Shown: positions 1-14,587, numbered from the stretch's first letter. The stretch: DNA of 64,000 nt from Methylobacillus flagellatus (GCF_005502435.1 NZ_SCOU01000004.1:1-64000); one strand, 5' to 3'. Numbers and translations: made by a program. The notes: generated by a model from the letters alone, not told the origin.

Positions 1-19
1 GTGTAGTAAGAAGTAAAAC

Positions 20-31
20 CGCTCTTTAACA
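20..31 (+). promoter_or_regulatory. boxA antitermination site of the rRNA leader
   Basis: The sequence cgctctttaaca matches the conserved boxA core (TGCTCTTTAACA) bound by NusB/NusE in rRNA antitermination. It lies in the leader about 255 nt before 16S, and an equivalent copy precedes 23S. The rRNA promoter itself must lie upstream of the window, since no convincing -35/-10 pair is visible in the first 285 bases. Confidence 0.8.
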
Positions 32-61
32 AGATGAACAACTGATAGGTGTGAGTGCTTG
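21..61 (+). repeat. 5' arm of the 16S precursor processing stem
   Basis: Positions 36-61 are complementary to 1844-1869 over 26 nt. The only two departures are G-U wobbles. Positions 21-27, the boxA core gctcttt, also pair with 1870-1876 across an 8-nt bulge (28-35). The paired arms loop out the whole 16S gene, the expected structure for RNase III release of pre-16S. Confidence 0.8.
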
Positions 62-285
62 TGGTTGACGCAGTCACCTGATGATTTGATAGCCCTGGAC
101 GCAAGTTTGGCGCTGTTAGATTGCAGACGGATGACACTCAAGATACAAGTGCTTATACCTTGAATGAAACTTTGTAAATCGCTCTAGTCAGCAATGGCTG
201 GAGCCGACGAACCTAAGATTCATTTGAGAATTTAAGCCAAAGCGAAATACCACCTCGCAAGAGGAAAAAGTAATAGTTGGGAATT

Positions 286-1826
<1,541 letters not shown>

Positions 1827-1843
1827 GAGAATCGCGAATGCTG

Positions 1844-1876
1844 CAAGCATTCACACTTATCAGTTGTTCAAAGAGC
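1844..1876 (+). repeat. 3' arm of the 16S precursor processing stem
   Basis: The segment starting caagcattcacacttatcag and running on to aaagagc is the reverse complement (allowing two G-U pairs) of the leader at 21-61. It lies directly between the 16S 3' end and tRNA-Ile. Confidence 0.8.
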
Positions 1877-1898
1877 GCATCAAGGAATGGCCTGATTC

Positions 1899-1975
1899 GG
1901 GTCTGTAGCTCAGCTGGTTAGAGCACCGTGTTGATAACGCGGGGGTCGTTGGTTCGAGCCCAACCAGACCCACCA
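1899..1975 (+). tRNA. tRNA-Ile (GAT)
   Basis: A 77-nt cloverleaf with encoded CCA. The acceptor gggtctg pairs with cagaccc, the anticodon loop is ttgataa with anticodon GAT, and the T-loop is ggttcga. The 16S-23S spacer is the usual place for this gene. Confidence 0.97.
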
Positions 1976-1990
1976 GATTGTGTAGTCGAT

Positions 1991-2066
1991 GGGGGATTAG
2001 CTCAGCTGGGAGAGCACCTGCTTTGCAAGCAGGGGGTCGTCGGTTCGATCCCGTCATCCTCCACCA
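1991..2066 (+). tRNA. tRNA-Ala (TGC)
   Basis: A 76-nt cloverleaf with encoded CCA. The anticodon loop is tttgcaa with anticodon TGC, and the acceptor ggggga pairs with tcctcc. It follows tRNA-Ile by 15 nt inside the rRNA spacer, the standard Ile-Ala arrangement. Confidence 0.97.
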
Positions 2067-2084
2067 TGAATTGATGCAGAAGTT

Positions 2085-2137
2085 AGAAGCAAGTCTTGTT
2101 TGGCAAGATTGAAACAGGGTTTGCTTCTGGCTTTTTT
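2085..2137 (+). other. terminator-like hairpin inside the 16S-23S spacer
   Basis: The arms agaagcaa (2085-2092) and ttgcttct (2121-2128) are perfect complements. An inner stem (cttg/caag) lies between them and a six-T run follows at 2132-2137. It looks like an intrinsic terminator but lies upstream of 23S in the same operon, so it must be read through, probably by the boxA-loaded antitermination complex, or act as a processing hairpin. Confidence 0.45.
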
Positions 2138-2147
2138 AAGCTGGACT

Positions 2148-2159
2148 GTTCTTTAACAA
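2148..2159 (+). promoter_or_regulatory. second boxA, before 23S
   Basis: The sequence tgttctttaacaa repeats the boxA core in the spacer between tRNA-Ala and 23S. A second boxA here is typical of bacterial rRNA operons and reloads the antitermination complex before the 2.9-kb 23S gene. Confidence 0.75.
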
Positions 2160-2175
2160 AATGGAAGAAGTAAAG
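2151..2175 (+). repeat. 5' arm of the 23S precursor processing stem
   Basis: This 25-nt segment (ctttaacaaaatggaagaag and on) is complementary to 5419-5443 with a single mismatch. It overlaps the second boxA. The two arms bracket 23S and should form the RNase III substrate. Confidence 0.8.
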
Positions 2176-2421
2176 AGAACACAGGAACTTTGTGATGAGG
2201 TTCTGCGTGTTCAAATTGGGTAGTAATTGATTGCAAAATCGAAATGTTTTGACGCGTTAAGTTCTGACTTGATTCTCTAATCAGGTTGGTAATAAGACGG
2301 TTAACTCAAGTTCATCTAATTCTGCTTGGGATTAGGTGGATGTAGTGCTTTAGAAACTTGTAACGGATGTCTCATGCATCATGGAATTTGAGTTTAAAAG
2401 GGCTCAGGTTTTAACGTTATA

Positions 2422-5306
<2,885 letters not shown>

Positions 5307-5418
5307 TAACCTTGAAACTTGAGCTAAACACTGTGAAAAGTGAAACGTGAAATGTAAAAAGTAACGTCAACAGCAAAAGCAAGGTCGTTCTAAAGCGTTG
5401 CAATCAAGAATACCTAAT

Positions 5419-5443
5419 CTTTACTTCTTCCAATTTGTTAAAG
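5419..5443 (+). repeat. 3' arm of the 23S precursor processing stem
   Basis: Reverse complement of 2151-2175 with one mismatch in 25 positions. It lies between the 23S and 5S genes and pairs with the upstream arm to present pre-23S to RNase III. Confidence 0.8.
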
Positions 5444-5502
5444 CAGTGTGCTAACGCACAAATGCTTTATGCGCTGAGCTCATGAGCTCACGCCACCGGT
5501 TA

Positions 5503-5618
5503 TGTCTGGCGGCCATAGCGATTTGGAACCACCCCTTCCCATCTCGAACAGGGCCGTGAAACGAATCTGCGCCAATGATAGTGTGCTTCTCGCATGCGAA
5601 AGTAGGTCACCGCCAGGC
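5503..5618 (+). rRNA. rrf: 5S ribosomal RNA
   Basis: The sequence begins tgtctggcggccatagcg and ends accgccaggc, which pair to form helix I. The central portion (ccaccccttcccatctcgaa) matches the 5S loop region. Length is about 116 nt. It is the last gene of the rRNA operon. Confidence 0.95.
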
Positions 5619-5632
5619 TCTTATACGCAATC

Positions 5633-5660
5633 AAGCCTCTTGTAAAAGAGGCTTTTTTGT
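5633..5660 (+). terminator. rRNA operon terminator
   Basis: The stem agcctct/agaggct with a six-base loop is followed by a run of six Ts, 15 nt after 5S. This is a canonical intrinsic terminator. Confidence 0.85.
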
Positions 5661-5773
5661 TTGGATGTACAAAAGAGGGATGTTGTCTGCACCAGTGCAG
5701 ATCCAGTAGTCAGGTGAGTCGTAATGAAACCTTGCTGCGCTAACATCATCCAGGGGCACGTTCCCTGGGATTT

Positions 5774-5800
5774 CAAAAGCCCTCACTAGAGGGCTTTTGT
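5774..5800 (+). terminator. second terminator between 5S and rimP
   Basis: The stem caaaagccctc/gagggcttttg has a four-base loop. It sits 110 bases beyond the first terminator. The intervening 5661-5773 shows no gene I can support. Confidence 0.7.
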
Positions 5801-5828
5801 ATTTGCAATATCAATTCGTTGACTGGAT

Positions 5829-5837
5829 TGATATAAT
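5829..5837 (+). promoter_or_regulatory. extended -10 promoter for the rimP operon
   Basis: The motif TG-A-TATAAT is a perfect extended -10 element, placing the transcription start near 5844, 68 nt before rimP. A TTGACT hexamer at 5819 is too close (7 bp) to be a normal -35, but extended -10 promoters do not require one. Confidence 0.55.
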
Positions 5838-5911
5838 AACGGCATTGTTTTAAGCATGGATGGGCGTCAAGCCCATTTTTTGTTTCTGCCATTTGTTGAG
5901 GATGTCGTCGT

Positions 5912-6364
5912 ATGCAGGATTTGCACACACTACTGGAGCGGTCAGTAAGTCAGCTTGGTTTCGAGCTGGTTGATATGGAGCTGTCCAATCGTGGCAAATT
6001 GATTCGCTTGTTCGTGGATAAGCCAGAAGGCATCACGATTGATGACTGTGTGCTGGTCAGCAACCATTTGAGCAATCTGCTGGCGGTTGAAACCAGCGTC
6101 GATTACGACAGGCTGGAAGTATCTTCGCCCGGTATCGATCGGGTGTTGAAGAAAATAGACGATTTTGAACGGTTTTCCGGTCAGCGCGCGCAAATAAAAG
6201 TGCGTATGGCCATGCAATTGCCAGATGCCAAAGAGCCCAGAAAGAAATTCCTCGGTTTGTTGCGTGGCGTCGAACAGGGTGACGTGCTGATCGAATGTGA
6301 AGAGATGCAGTATCGCATCGCCTTTTCCAATATCGACAAGGCGCGTTTGGCCCCAGAGTTTTAA
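5912..6364 (+). CDS. rimP: ribosome maturation factor RimP
   Basis: This 150-aa protein needed for 30S subunit maturation has the RimP family layout: an N-terminal alpha/beta domain holding a GFELVDMEL segment and a C-terminal SH3-like barrel. The conserved SSPGIDRVLKK motif is near residue 70. It is the first gene of the rimP-nusA-infB-rbfA-truB operon, the usual order in proteobacteria. The start at 5912 fits family length; an imperfect GAGG lies about 12 nt upstream. It ends 26 nt before nusA. Confidence 0.95.
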   Translation: MQDLHTLLERSVSQLGFELVDMELSNRGKLIRLFVDKPEGITIDDCVLVSNHLSNLLAVETSVDYDRLEVSSPGIDRVLKKIDDFERFSGQRAQIKVRMAMQLPDAKEPRKKFLGLLRGVEQGDVLIECEEMQYRIAFSNIDKARLAPEF

Positions 6365-6390
6365 GCACTGAATATTAGGCGGAGATTACA

Positions 6391-7857
6391 ATGAGTCGTG
6401 AAATCTTGTTATTGGTAGATGCGCTGGCGCATGAGAAAAGCGTGGCCAAAGAGGTCATCTTCACAGCGCTGGAGCTGGCACTGGCTTCTGCCAGCAAGAA
6501 ACGCTTCACCGAAGAGGCGGACGTGCGTGTCGCCATTGATCGTGATAGTGGTGAATACCAGTCTTTCCGTCGCTGGCAAGTGCTGGCCGACGAAGCGGTT
6601 GAGAATCCGGCTGCCCAGATCGCGCTCAGTGATGAGCGTGCACAAGGTCTGGCCGAAGGCGAGTTCATTGAAGAGCCGCTGGAATCCATCGAATTCGGTC
6701 GTATCGGTGCACAGGCTGCCAAGCAGGTCATTCTGCAAAAGGTGCGTGAAGCCGAGCGCGAGCAGATCCTCGAAGACTTCCTGGCACGCAAAGAACATCT
6801 GGTCACTGGTGTGATCAAGCGCATGGAAAAGGGCAGTGCCATCATTGAAGTGGGCCGTCTGGAATCCCTGTTGCCGCGCGAACACATGATCGCCAAGGAA
6901 AACCTGCGTGTAGGTGACCGCGTGCGTGCCTATCTGTCGCGTATCGAGCGTGGTGGCCGCGGCCCACAACTCATCCTGTCGCGTATCGCGCCAGAATTCC
7001 TGATCAAGCTGTTCGAACTGGAAGTGCCCGAGATCGAAGAAGGTCTGCTGGAGATCCGCGCGGCAGCACGTGATCCTGGCCTGCGTTCCAAGATCGCCGT
7101 CAAATCCAACGATCAGCGTCTGGACCCGGTCGGTACTTGTGTAGGTATGCGCGGTTCACGCGTACAGGCGGTCACCGGCGAACTGGCTGGCGAACGTGTC
7201 GACATCGTGCTGTGGTCCATGGAGCCAGCACAATTCGTCATCAACGCCATGGCACCTGCGGAAGTTTCCAGCATCGTCGTCGATGAAGATGCGCACAGCA
7301 TGGACGTGGTGGTCGCAGAAGACCAGCTGGCGCAAGCGATCGGCCGTAGCGGCCAGAACGTACGCCTGGCTTCGGAGCTCACCGGTTGGACCTTGAACAT
7401 CCTCACCGAAGAAGAGGCTGCACAGAAGCACGAAGAGGAATACACCACCACGCGTCAGCTGTTCATGGAAAAGCTGGATGTGGATGAAGAAGTCGCCGAT
7501 ATCCTGGTGGAAGAGGGCTTCAGCACACTGGAAGAGATCGCCTACGTGCCGCTGGCGGAAATGTCCGAGATCGACGCGTTCGATGAAGACACCATCAACG
7601 AGCTGCGCAAGCGCGCACGTGCTGCCTTGCTGACCGAAGCGATCGCCAAGGAAGAAAAAGTGGAAGAAGCCTCTGAAGACCTGCTGACGATGGAAGGCAT
7701 GGACGATGCCACCGCACATCAGCTGGCCGCCAAGGGCGTTTCCAGCATGGAAGATCTGGCCGATCTCGCGGTCGATGACCTGGTCGATCTGACCGGCATG
7801 GATACAGAGCGCGCCAAACAACTGATCATGACGGCGCGTGCGCCTTGGTTTGCCTGA
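6391..7857 (+). CDS. nusA: transcription termination/antitermination factor NusA
   Basis: A 488-aa RNA polymerase-associated protein that modulates pausing, intrinsic termination and rRNA antitermination, here encoded just downstream of an rRNA operon with two boxA sites. Domains in order are an N-terminal RNAP-binding domain (about 1-130), an S1 domain (about 135-200), tandem KH domains (about 230-345, with [11 protein letters not shown] and [11 protein letters not shown]), and two acidic helix-hairpin-helix repeats at the C-terminus (about 360-480). Such C-terminal repeats are typical of gamma/betaproteobacterial NusA. The Shine-Dalgarno is GGCGGAG nine bases before ATG. Confidence 0.97.
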   Translation: MSREILLLVDALAHEKSVAKEVIFTALELALASASKKRFTEEADVRVAIDRDSGEYQSFRRWQVLADEAVENPAAQIALSDERAQGLAEGEFIEEPLESIEFGRIGAQAAKQVILQKVREAEREQILEDFLARKEHLVTGVIKRMEKGSAIIEVGRLESLLPREHMIAKENLRVGDRVRAYLSRIERGGRGPQLILSRIAPEFLIKLFELEVPEIEEGLLEIRAAARDPGLRSKIAVKSNDQRLDPVGTCVGMRGSRVQAVTGELAGERVDIVLWSMEPAQFVINAMAPAEVSSIVVDEDAHSMDVVVAEDQLAQAIGRSGQNVRLASELTGWTLNILTEEEAAQKHEEEYTTTRQLFMEKLDVDEEVADILVEEGFSTLEEIAYVPLAEMSEIDAFDEDTINELRKRARAALLTEAIAKEEKVEEASEDLLTMEGMDDATAHQLAAKGVSSMEDLADLAVDDLVDLTGMDTERAKQLIMTARAPWFA

Positions 7858-7918
7858 GTTTTACAGGCAGAAGCAGATTATCAGCAGGTGCATTAAGTAA
7901 AGAATACGGAGCAACACC

Positions 7919-10636
7919 ATGGGACAAACGAGCGTAGCACAATTTGCCGGCGAACTAGGCTTGCCGGCAGAACTCTTGCTTGAGCAACTCAAGAGCGCAG
8001 GCGTGGGTAAGAGTGCGCTGACAGACCAGCTTAGCGAGCAGGACAAAACGTCGCTGCTGGAATATCTGCGCCGTGAACATGGTGCACAGGCCCCCAAGGA
8101 AAAGATCACCCTGATGCGCAAGCAAGTGACCGAGATCCGCAAATCCGATAGCACCGGCAAAGCACGCACCATACAGGTGGAAGTGCGTAAAAAGCGTGTG
8201 CTGATGCGGCGCGACCCCAGCCTGCCAGGCAACGAACTCCCTAACGATGAGCTGCCTGAAGCCATTGAGCCAGAGTTGACGCCAGTAGCCACCATTGAAG
8301 AGACGCCAGTCATCGAAACGGTGATCGAGACTCCAGTGGTGGAAGAGGTGGTGGTTGCCGAGCCTGTGGTCGAAATCGCGGAGCCTGTTGCTGCAGTCGC
8401 ACCTGCTCCAGCGCCGGTCGAAGAGGCCCCGGCTGTCGTCGTGCCTCAGGAAAGAACCATACGAAAAAGTGTGCTGAGTGCAGATGAAATGGCGCTGCGC
8501 GAACACGAAGCACGTCGCCATGCAGCGCTGGCTGCGGCACAAGCCGAAGACTTACGCAAAAAGCAGGCACTTGTACAAAAGCGCCTGGATGACGAAGCAA
8601 AGCGCGTCGCGGCAGCGGCCGCCGCCGCAGCAGCACCGACCAAGTTGTCCGAAGGCACGCTACACAAGCCAGCGGCCAAGGAGAACGCCCGTACCGATGA
8701 CAAGGATGCCAAGAAGGGCGCCAAGAATCGTGAATGGGCGGATGCCGAGAATAAAAAGCGTGGTATCAAAGGCCGCACAGATGCGCCAGCGGCTCAAGGT
8801 TGGCGTGCTCACAAGGGTAAAGGTAAAGCGAGCAAGGAGTCTGCCGAGCAGCACGCCTTCAATGCGCCTACCGAGCCTATCGTGCACGAGGTGCTGGTCC
8901 CTGAAACCGTCAGTGTGGCTGATCTTGCCCACAAGATGGCGGTGAAGGCCAGCGAAGTGATCAAGGCGCTCATGAAAATGGGCATGATGGTCACCATCAA
9001 CCAGGTGCTGGATCAGGAAACAGCCATGATCGTGGTCGAGGAAATGGGCCACGTTGCCAAGGCAGCAGCGGCCAACGATCCGGAATCCTTCCTGGACGAC
9101 ACCGAACATGCAGAAGCCATTATGGAAACGCGTCCTCCGGTCGTGACCGTGATGGGTCACGTTGACCATGGCAAGACCTCCTTGCTGGATTACATCCGCC
9201 GTAGCCGTGTGGCTTCCGGTGAAGCCGGCGGCATCACCCAGCACATCGGCGCTTATCACGTGGAAACACCGCGTGGCATGGTGACCTTCCTGGATACGCC
9301 GGGCCACGAGGCGTTCACCGCCATGCGTGCCCGCGGTGCCAAGGCGACTGATGTGGTGATCCTGGTGGTGGCGGCCGATGACGGCGTGATGCCGCAAACC
9401 ATTGAAGCCATCCACCATGCCAAGGCCGGTAACGTGCCCCTGGTGGTGGCAGTGAACAAGATCGACAAGCCAAGCGCCGCACCTGAGCGTGTCAAGATGG
9501 AGCTGGTTGCCCAGGAAGTGGTGCCTGAAGATTTCGGTGGCGAAACCATGTTCGTCGAAGTCTCCGCCAAGACCGGCCAGGGCATAGACGCCTTGCTGGA
9601 AGCGGTGCTGTTGCAGGCGGAAGTGCTGGAATTGACCGCCGCCAAGAATACGCCAGCCAAGGGTCTGGTCATCGAAGGCCGTCTGGACAAGGGCCGTGGC
9701 CCGGTGACCACGGTGCTGGTGCAATCCGGTACGCTCAAGCGCGGCGACATGCTGCTGGCAGGCACGGCGTATGGCCGTGTGCGTGCCATGCTGGATGAAG
9801 CTGGCAATGAAGTGAAGGAAGCCGGCCCATCCATCCCGGTCGAGATCCTGGGTTTGTCCGATGTGCCTAACGCTGGCGACGAAGTCATCGTGCTGAACGA
9901 CGAGCGCAAGGCGCGCGAGATTGCCCTGTTCCGTCAGGGCAAGTTCCGTGACGTGAAGCTGGCCAAGCAGCAGGCTGCCAAGCTGGAGAACATGTTCGAG
10001 CAGATGGGCGAGGGCGAAGTGAAGACCTTGCAACTGATCATCAAGTCGGATGTACAGGGTTCTTACGAAGCGCTGGCCACCTCGTTGCAGAAGCTGTCCA
10101 CCAGTGAAGTGAAGGTCAACATCATCCACACTGGCGTGGGCGCGATCAGCGAATCCGACGTCAACCTGGCCTCTGCCTCCAAGGCGGTGGTGATCGGCTT
10201 CAACGTGCGTGCCGATGCCGGTGCGCGCAAGCTGACCGAAAGCGCGGGCGTGGACGTGCGCTACTACAACATCATCTATGAAGCCGTAGATGAAGTGAAG
10301 GCAGCGCTGAGCGGCATGCTGGCCCCGGAGCAAAAGGAAAGCGTCATCGGTATGGTCGAGATCCGCGAGGTATACCGCATCTCCAAGGTGGGCTCGGTGG
10401 CGGGTTGTTACGTGCAGGACGGTATCATCAAGCGTGGTTCCAGCGTACGCGTGCTGCGCAACAACGTGGTGATCCATACCGGCGACCTGGATTCGCTGAA
10501 GCGCTTCAAGGACGACGTCAAGGAAGTCAAATCCAACTTCGAATGCGGCTTGTCGCTGAAGAACTTCAATGAGATTGAAGTGGGTGACTTGCTGGAAGTG
10601 TTCGAAGTGGTTGAAGTAGCGAGAACCCTGGCGTAA
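7919..10636 (+). CDS. infB: translation initiation factor IF-2
   Basis: A 905-aa GTPase that brings fMet-tRNA to the 30S subunit. It starts with an IF2 N-terminal domain ([19 protein letters not shown]), followed by a long Ala/Glu/Pro/Val-rich linker (about 100-300). A second IF2_N-like domain follows (about 320-390). The G domain opens at residue 412 with GHVDHGKTS, has DTPGHE and NKIDKP as G3 and G4, and leads into domains II-IV. The Shine-Dalgarno is GGAG eight bases before ATG. rbfA follows after three bases, indicating translational coupling. Confidence 0.97.
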   Translation: MGQTSVAQFAGELGLPAELLLEQLKSAGVGKSALTDQLSEQDKTSLLEYLRREHGAQAPKEKITLMRKQVTEIRKSDSTGKARTIQVEVRKKRVLMRRDPSLPGNELPNDELPEAIEPELTPVATIEETPVIETVIETPVVEEVVVAEPVVEIAEPVAAVAPAPAPVEEAPAVVVPQERTIRKSVLSADEMALREHEARRHAALAAAQAEDLRKKQALVQKRLDDEAKRVAAAAAAAAAPTKLSEGTLHKPAAKENARTDDKDAKKGAKNREWADAENKKRGIKGRTDAPAAQGWRAHKGKGKASKESAEQHAFNAPTEPIVHEVLVPETVSVADLAHKMAVKASEVIKALMKMGMMVTINQVLDQETAMIVVEEMGHVAKAAAANDPESFLDDTEHAEAIMETRPPVVTVMGHVDHGKTSLLDYIRRSRVASGEAGGITQHIGAYHVETPRGMVTFLDTPGHEAFTAMRARGAKATDVVILVVAADDGVMPQTIEAIHHAKAGNVPLVVAVNKIDKPSAAPERVKMELVAQEVVPEDFGGETMFVEVSAKTGQGIDALLEAVLLQAEVLELTAAKNTPAKGLVIEGRLDKGRGPVTTVLVQSGTLKRGDMLLAGTAYGRVRAMLDEAGNEVKEAGPSIPVEILGLSDVPNAGDEVIVLNDERKAREIALFRQGKFRDVKLAKQQAAKLENMFEQMGEGEVKTLQLIIKSDVQGSYEALATSLQKLSTSEVKVNIIHTGVGAISESDVNLASASKAVVIGFNVRADAGARKLTESAGVDVRYYNIIYEAVDEVKAALSGMLAPEQKESVIGMVEIREVYRISKVGSVAGCYVQDGIIKRGSSVRVLRNNVVIHTGDLDSLKRFKDDVKEVKSNFECGLSLKNFNEIEVGDLLEVFEVVEVARTLA

Positions 10637-10639
10637 GGC

Positions 10640-11014
10640 ATGGCAAAGACTTTTTCCCGCAGCGACCGTATTGCCGAGCAGATCCAGCGTGAGCTGGCAG
10701 ATCTGCTGCAGTTCGAAGTGAAAGATCCGCGCGTCGGCATGGTGACGGTGACCGAAGTCGAGGTCAGTGGCGACATGGCGCATGCCAAGATCTTCTACAC
10801 CGCCAAGCAGGGTACCGCCGCCATACAGCAAGGGCTGGAGAAGGCGGCAGGTTATCTGCGCACGCAGCTGGCCAAGCGCCTGCTGCTCAGAACGGTACCG
10901 CAACTGCATTTTGTCTACGACGTTTCGATCGATCGCGGTACGCATCTGTCGCGCCTGATCGATGATGCCATCGCCAATGATCAGCCGGCGAGCAAGCCTG
11001 GCGACGCTAACTGA
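10640..11014 (+). CDS. rbfA: ribosome-binding factor A
   Basis: A 124-aa single KH-like domain protein that helps 16S 5' end maturation, especially in the cold. The start ERSDRIAEQIQRELADLL-type helix (here FSRSDRIAEQIQRELADLL) and the segment KDPRVGMVTVTEVEVS are family hallmarks. It begins three bases after the infB stop without its own clear Shine-Dalgarno, so translation is probably coupled to infB. It ends 12 nt before truB. Confidence 0.95.
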   Translation: MAKTFSRSDRIAEQIQRELADLLQFEVKDPRVGMVTVTEVEVSGDMAHAKIFYTAKQGTAAIQQGLEKAAGYLRTQLAKRLLLRTVPQLHFVYDVSIDRGTHLSRLIDDAIANDQPASKPGDAN

Positions 11015-11026
11015 GCTTTTTCTATC

Positions 11027-11932
11027 GTGCAGTTCAAGCGAGTCAAACGCCCGGTCCACGGCGTGCTATTGCTGGATAAACCGTTCGGCTACTCCTCAAA
11101 CCAGGCCCTGCAAAAAGTCAGATGGCTGTTTCAAGCCGCCAAGGCGGGGCATACCGGCAGCCTGGACCCGATGGCCACTGGTCTGTTGCCGCTGTGCCTG
11201 GGCGAGGCCACCAAGTTTTCACACTTCATGCTGGATGCGGACAAGTGTTATCGCGCCAATATCCGGCTCGGCAGCACCACCACAACCGGTGATGCAGAAG
11301 GGGAAGTGCTGCGTACCCGGCCGGTAGAGGTCACTACAGAACAGCTGGAACGGGTGCTGGCACAATTTACTGGCGAGATCGATCAGGTGCCGCCTATGTA
11401 TTCCGCGCTCAAGCACGACGGTAAAGCCTTGTACGAGTATGCACGGGCAGGCATCGACATCCCGCGTGAAAGTCGCCGTATCAGCATCTATCGCATGACG
11501 CTGGAGCAGTTCGAGGCGGACCATATTCAACTGGTGGTGGAGTGCAGCAAGGGTACCTACATCCGCACTCTGGCTGAAGACATAGGTGAAGCGCTGGGGT
11601 GTGGTGCACATCTGATCGGCCTGCGTCGCCTGTTCTCCGGACACTTGCATTTGCGCGACGCGGTGACCATCGAGCAGTTGGAAGCGCTGACACTGGAGGC
11701 GCGTGATAACGCATTGCTGCCTGTGGAAGCCACTATCCAGCACCTGCCAGCGCTGGAGCTGGATGCAGACAGCAGTTTTTACCTGCAACAAGGCCAGGCG
11801 GTATGGAAGTCCGGTCTCACTGAAGCAGGCCCGTTCCGGCTCTATACCGAGGCCGGTGAGTTCATCGGTACGGGTGTACAAACCGAGGATGGCAAGCTGG
11901 CACCCAAGCGCTTGCTGGTACGGGACCACTAA
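11027..11932 (+). CDS. truB: tRNA pseudouridine-55 synthase TruB
   Basis: A 301-aa enzyme that isomerises U55 in the T-loop of tRNAs. The catalytic motif GSLDPMATG carries the aspartate at residue 47, and the KGTYIRTLAEDIG motif (near 180) is also conserved. A PUA-like C-terminal domain follows. The start codon is GTG, since no ATG near the N-terminus aligns with the family. Last gene of the rimP operon; the next gene, rpsO, has its own promoter. Confidence 0.95.
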   Translation: MQFKRVKRPVHGVLLLDKPFGYSSNQALQKVRWLFQAAKAGHTGSLDPMATGLLPLCLGEATKFSHFMLDADKCYRANIRLGSTTTTGDAEGEVLRTRPVEVTTEQLERVLAQFTGEIDQVPPMYSALKHDGKALYEYARAGIDIPRESRRISIYRMTLEQFEADHIQLVVECSKGTYIRTLAEDIGEALGCGAHLIGLRRLFSGHLHLRDAVTIEQLEALTLEARDNALLPVEATIQHLPALELDADSSFYLQQGQAVWKSGLTEAGPFRLYTEAGEFIGTGVQTEDGKLAPKRLLVRDH

Positions 11933-11949
11933 ACTTTAACAAAAACATA

Positions 11950-11983
11950 TTGTTAATCACGAGCATTTGAGGTTAAAATGCTC
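11950..11983 (+). promoter_or_regulatory. rpsO promoter and overlapping hairpin
   Basis: TTGTTA (11950-11955) and TAAAAT (11974-11979) are spaced 18 bp and would start transcription about 30 nt before rpsO. The -10 is embedded in an inverted repeat, gagcattt/aaatgctc (11961-11983), which could act as an operator. Confidence 0.4.
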
Positions 11984-12018
11984 GGCTCAAAACGACTAGA
12001 GCGTATACAGGATATTAC

Positions 12019-12288
12019 ATGGCAACTACCACTGCTGAAAAAGCCGCTATTGTTGGCGATTATCAACAAGCCCAGAACGACACTGGCTCTCCAGAAGTAC
12101 AAGTAGCGCTGCTGAGCAACCGCATCAGCTACCTGACCGAACATTTCAAGACCAATGCCAAGGATCACCATTCCCGCCGTGGTCTGCTCAAACTGGTAAG
12201 CCAGCGCCGCAAGCTGCTGGACTACCTCAAGCGCAAGAACGCTGGCCGCTATCAAACCCTGATCAGCCGCCTGGGTCTGCGTAAATAA
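12019..12288 (+). CDS. rpsO: 30S ribosomal protein S15
   Basis: An 89-aa protein of normal S15 length, with the conserved [35 protein letters not shown] and RRKLLDYLK segments. It binds the central domain of 16S rRNA and nucleates platform assembly. The gene pair rpsO-pnp is conserved in proteobacteria. Two hairpins separate it from pnp. Confidence 0.98.
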   Translation: MATTTAEKAAIVGDYQQAQNDTGSPEVQVALLSNRISYLTEHFKTNAKDHHSRRGLLKLVSQRRKLLDYLKRKNAGRYQTLISRLGLRK

Positions 12289-12293
12289 ATTTG

Positions 12294-12328
12294 CAAAAGC
12301 GCTTTACGCTCCTGAATCAGCGCTTTTG
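12294..12328 (+). terminator. hairpin after rpsO
   Basis: Perfect nine-base arms caaaagcgc/gcgcttttg surround a 17-base loop, six bases after the rpsO stop. It may attenuate readthrough into pnp, or be a processing stem comparable to the RNase III site that controls E. coli pnp; that comparison is inference. Confidence 0.6.
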
Positions 12329-12340
12329 TGAATACCTGAT

Positions 12341-12380
12341 AAGCCGAAAGCTGCGCTTCTAGCGTCGCTTCGGCTTTTTT
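12341..12380 (+). terminator. intrinsic terminator between rpsO and pnp
   Basis: The stem agccgaaagc/gcttcggct is followed by six Ts. It lies 56 bases before the pnp start, so pnp is either transcribed from within this region or by partial readthrough. Confidence 0.7.
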
Positions 12381-12435
12381 ATTGGCGTTTGTCCTAGAAC
12401 AGCAAGGGCAAACCTTAAGAGTGAAGAGGATGACT

Positions 12436-14559
12436 ATGTTTAACAAAGTGAAGAAAAGCATACAGTACGGTGCGCACGAGCTGGTTCTGGAAACCGGCGA
12501 GATTGCCCGTCAGGCCGATGGTGCCGTGATGGTGAGCTACGGTGACACCGTGGTATTGGTAAGTGTGGTCGGCAAGACCGAAGTCAAAGCTGGTCAGGAT
12601 TTTTTCCCACTGACCGTGGATTATCAGGAAAAGACCTACGCCGCTGGCAAGATCCCGGGCGGCTTCTTCAAGCGTGAAGGCCGTCCTTCCGAGAAGGAGA
12701 CCCTGACCTGTCGTCTGATCGACCGTCCGCTGCGCCCCCTGTTCCCGGATGCGTTCTACAATGAAGTACAGATCGTGGCGACCGTGATGTCGTCCGACAG
12801 CGAGATCGATTCTGACATCCCGGCCATCATCGGTGCATCTGCTGCACTGGCCATCTCCGGTATCCCGTTCTACGGTCCGATCGGTGCTGCACGCGTTGGT
12901 TACATCGAGGGTGAGTATGTGCTCAACCCGAGTGCCACCCAGCTCAAGGATAGCGAGCTGGATCTGGTCGTTGCGGCGACCGACAAGGCCGTGCTGATGG
13001 TGGAATCCGAAGCCAAAGAGCTGCCGGAAGACGTGATGCTGGGCGCCGTTGTGTACGGTCACGAGCAATTGCAGGCAGTGGTTGCCATGATCAATGAGCT
13101 GGCGGCTGAAGCGGCCAAGGATCCATGGGACTGGACGCCCCCAGCCGTCAACACCGAGCTGGTTGCCAAGGTGGAAGCCCTGGCGGGTGCTGACATCAAT
13201 GAAGCCTACAAGATCAAAGCCAAGGGTGCCCGTTCCACCAAGCTGGACGAGATCAAGAGCCGTGTACTGGGTGAGTTGATCACCGAAAACACCTCGACCT
13301 CCGAAGCCAACGAGATCAAGAACAGCCTGTTCAACCTGGAAGCCAAGCTGGTGCGTAGCCAGATCCTGAACGGCGAGCCACGTATCGATGGCCGTGACAC
13401 GCGTACCGTGCGTCCGATCAGCATCCGTACTGGCGTACTGCCACGTACCCATGGTTCTGCGCTGTTCACGCGCGGTGAAACCCAGGCGCTGGTAGTGGCC
13501 ACGCTGGGTACCGGCCGTGATGAACAGATCATCGACGCGCTGCAAGGCGAATACGCTGACCGTTTCATGCTGCATTACAACATGCCTCCGTACGCCACTG
13601 GCGAAACCGGTCGCGTGGGTACGCCCAAGCGCCGCGAGATCGGCCATGGCCGTCTGGCCAAGCGTGCGCTGATCGCAGCGCTGCCTAGCCAGGAAGAGTT
13701 CGGCTACACCATCCGCGTGGTGTCCGAGATCACCGAATCCAACGGTTCCAGCTCCATGGCTTCCGTGTGTGGTGGCTGTCTGGCGCTGATGGACGCTGGT
13801 GTACCGGTGAAAGCACACGTGGCAGGTATCGCCATGGGCCTGATCAAGGAAGGTAACCGCGTTGCGGTGCTGACCGACATTCTGGGTGACGAAGATCACC
13901 TGGGCGATATGGACTTCAAGGTAGCCGGTACCGATGCTGGCATCACCGCGCTGCAAATGGACATCAAGATCACCGGCATCACTGCCGAGATCATGCAGGT
14001 TGCCCTGTCCCAAGCCAAGGAAGGCCGTCTGCACATCCTTGGCATTATGAAGGATGCGGTTGAAGGTACCCGCCAGGAGCTGTCGGCATTCGCACCACGC
14101 ATCATCAGCATGAAGATCAATCCGGAAAAGATCCGTGATGTGATCGGCAAGGGCGGTGCGGTGATCCGTGCGCTGACCGAAGAAACTGGTACCACCATCG
14201 ACATCGAAGATGACGGCACCATTAAGATCGGTTGCGTCAATGCAGATGCAGGTGAAGAAGCCAAGCGTCGTATCGAAGCCATCACTGCAGAAGTAGAGAT
14301 CGGCCAGACCTACGAAGGTACCGTGCTGAAGTTGCTGGATTTCGGCGCCATCGTATCGCTGCTGCCAGGCAAGGACGGCCTGCTGCACATCTCGCAGATC
14401 GCGCATCAGCGTGTGAACGCAGTGGCTGACTTCCTCAAGGAAGGCCAGGTCGTCAAGGTCAAGGTCGTCGAAGCTGACGAAAAGGGCCGTGTACGTCTGA
14501 GCATGAAGGCGCTGATCGAAGCGCCAGCAGCAGAAGAGAAGAGCGAAGCGGCGGAGTAA
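12436..14559 (+). CDS. pnp: polyribonucleotide nucleotidyltransferase (PNPase)
   Basis: A 707-aa phosphorolytic 3'-5' exoribonuclease of the RNA degradosome. Two RNase PH-like domains (about 1-220 and 310-540) flank an all-helical linker; a KH domain ([20 protein letters not shown]) and an S1 domain follow. The open frame extends upstream to 12382. ATG 12436 is preferred because GAGG ends six bases before it and the protein then begins [12 protein letters not shown], as in the family. It sits downstream of rpsO. Confidence 0.95.
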   Translation: MFNKVKKSIQYGAHELVLETGEIARQADGAVMVSYGDTVVLVSVVGKTEVKAGQDFFPLTVDYQEKTYAAGKIPGGFFKREGRPSEKETLTCRLIDRPLRPLFPDAFYNEVQIVATVMSSDSEIDSDIPAIIGASAALAISGIPFYGPIGAARVGYIEGEYVLNPSATQLKDSELDLVVAATDKAVLMVESEAKELPEDVMLGAVVYGHEQLQAVVAMINELAAEAAKDPWDWTPPAVNTELVAKVEALAGADINEAYKIKAKGARSTKLDEIKSRVLGELITENTSTSEANEIKNSLFNLEAKLVRSQILNGEPRIDGRDTRTVRPISIRTGVLPRTHGSALFTRGETQALVVATLGTGRDEQIIDALQGEYADRFMLHYNMPPYATGETGRVGTPKRREIGHGRLAKRALIAALPSQEEFGYTIRVVSEITESNGSSSMASVCGGCLALMDAGVPVKAHVAGIAMGLIKEGNRVAVLTDILGDEDHLGDMDFKVAGTDAGITALQMDIKITGITAEIMQVALSQAKEGRLHILGIMKDAVEGTRQELSAFAPRIISMKINPEKIRDVIGKGGAVIRALTEETGTTIDIEDDGTIKIGCVNADAGEEAKRRIEAITAEVEIGQTYEGTVLKLLDFGAIVSLLPGKDGLLHISQIAHQRVNAVADFLKEGQVVKVKVVEADEKGRVRLSMKALIEAPAAEEKSEAAE

Positions 14560-14587
14560 TCCCTGACTTCAGGGCGGCAACGCCCAA

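Noticed and set aside
5819-5824. TTGACT as the -35 of the rimP promoter
   Set aside because: Only 7 bp from the TATAAT hexamer; the extended -10 explains the promoter better.
8660-11059. 799-codon frame antisense to infB and rbfA
   Set aside because: It is the shadow of the codon bias of infB; the protein is His-rich and low complexity, and infB is certain.
12415-14406. 663-codon frame antisense to pnp
   Set aside because: Shadow of pnp, which has all expected domains on the other strand.
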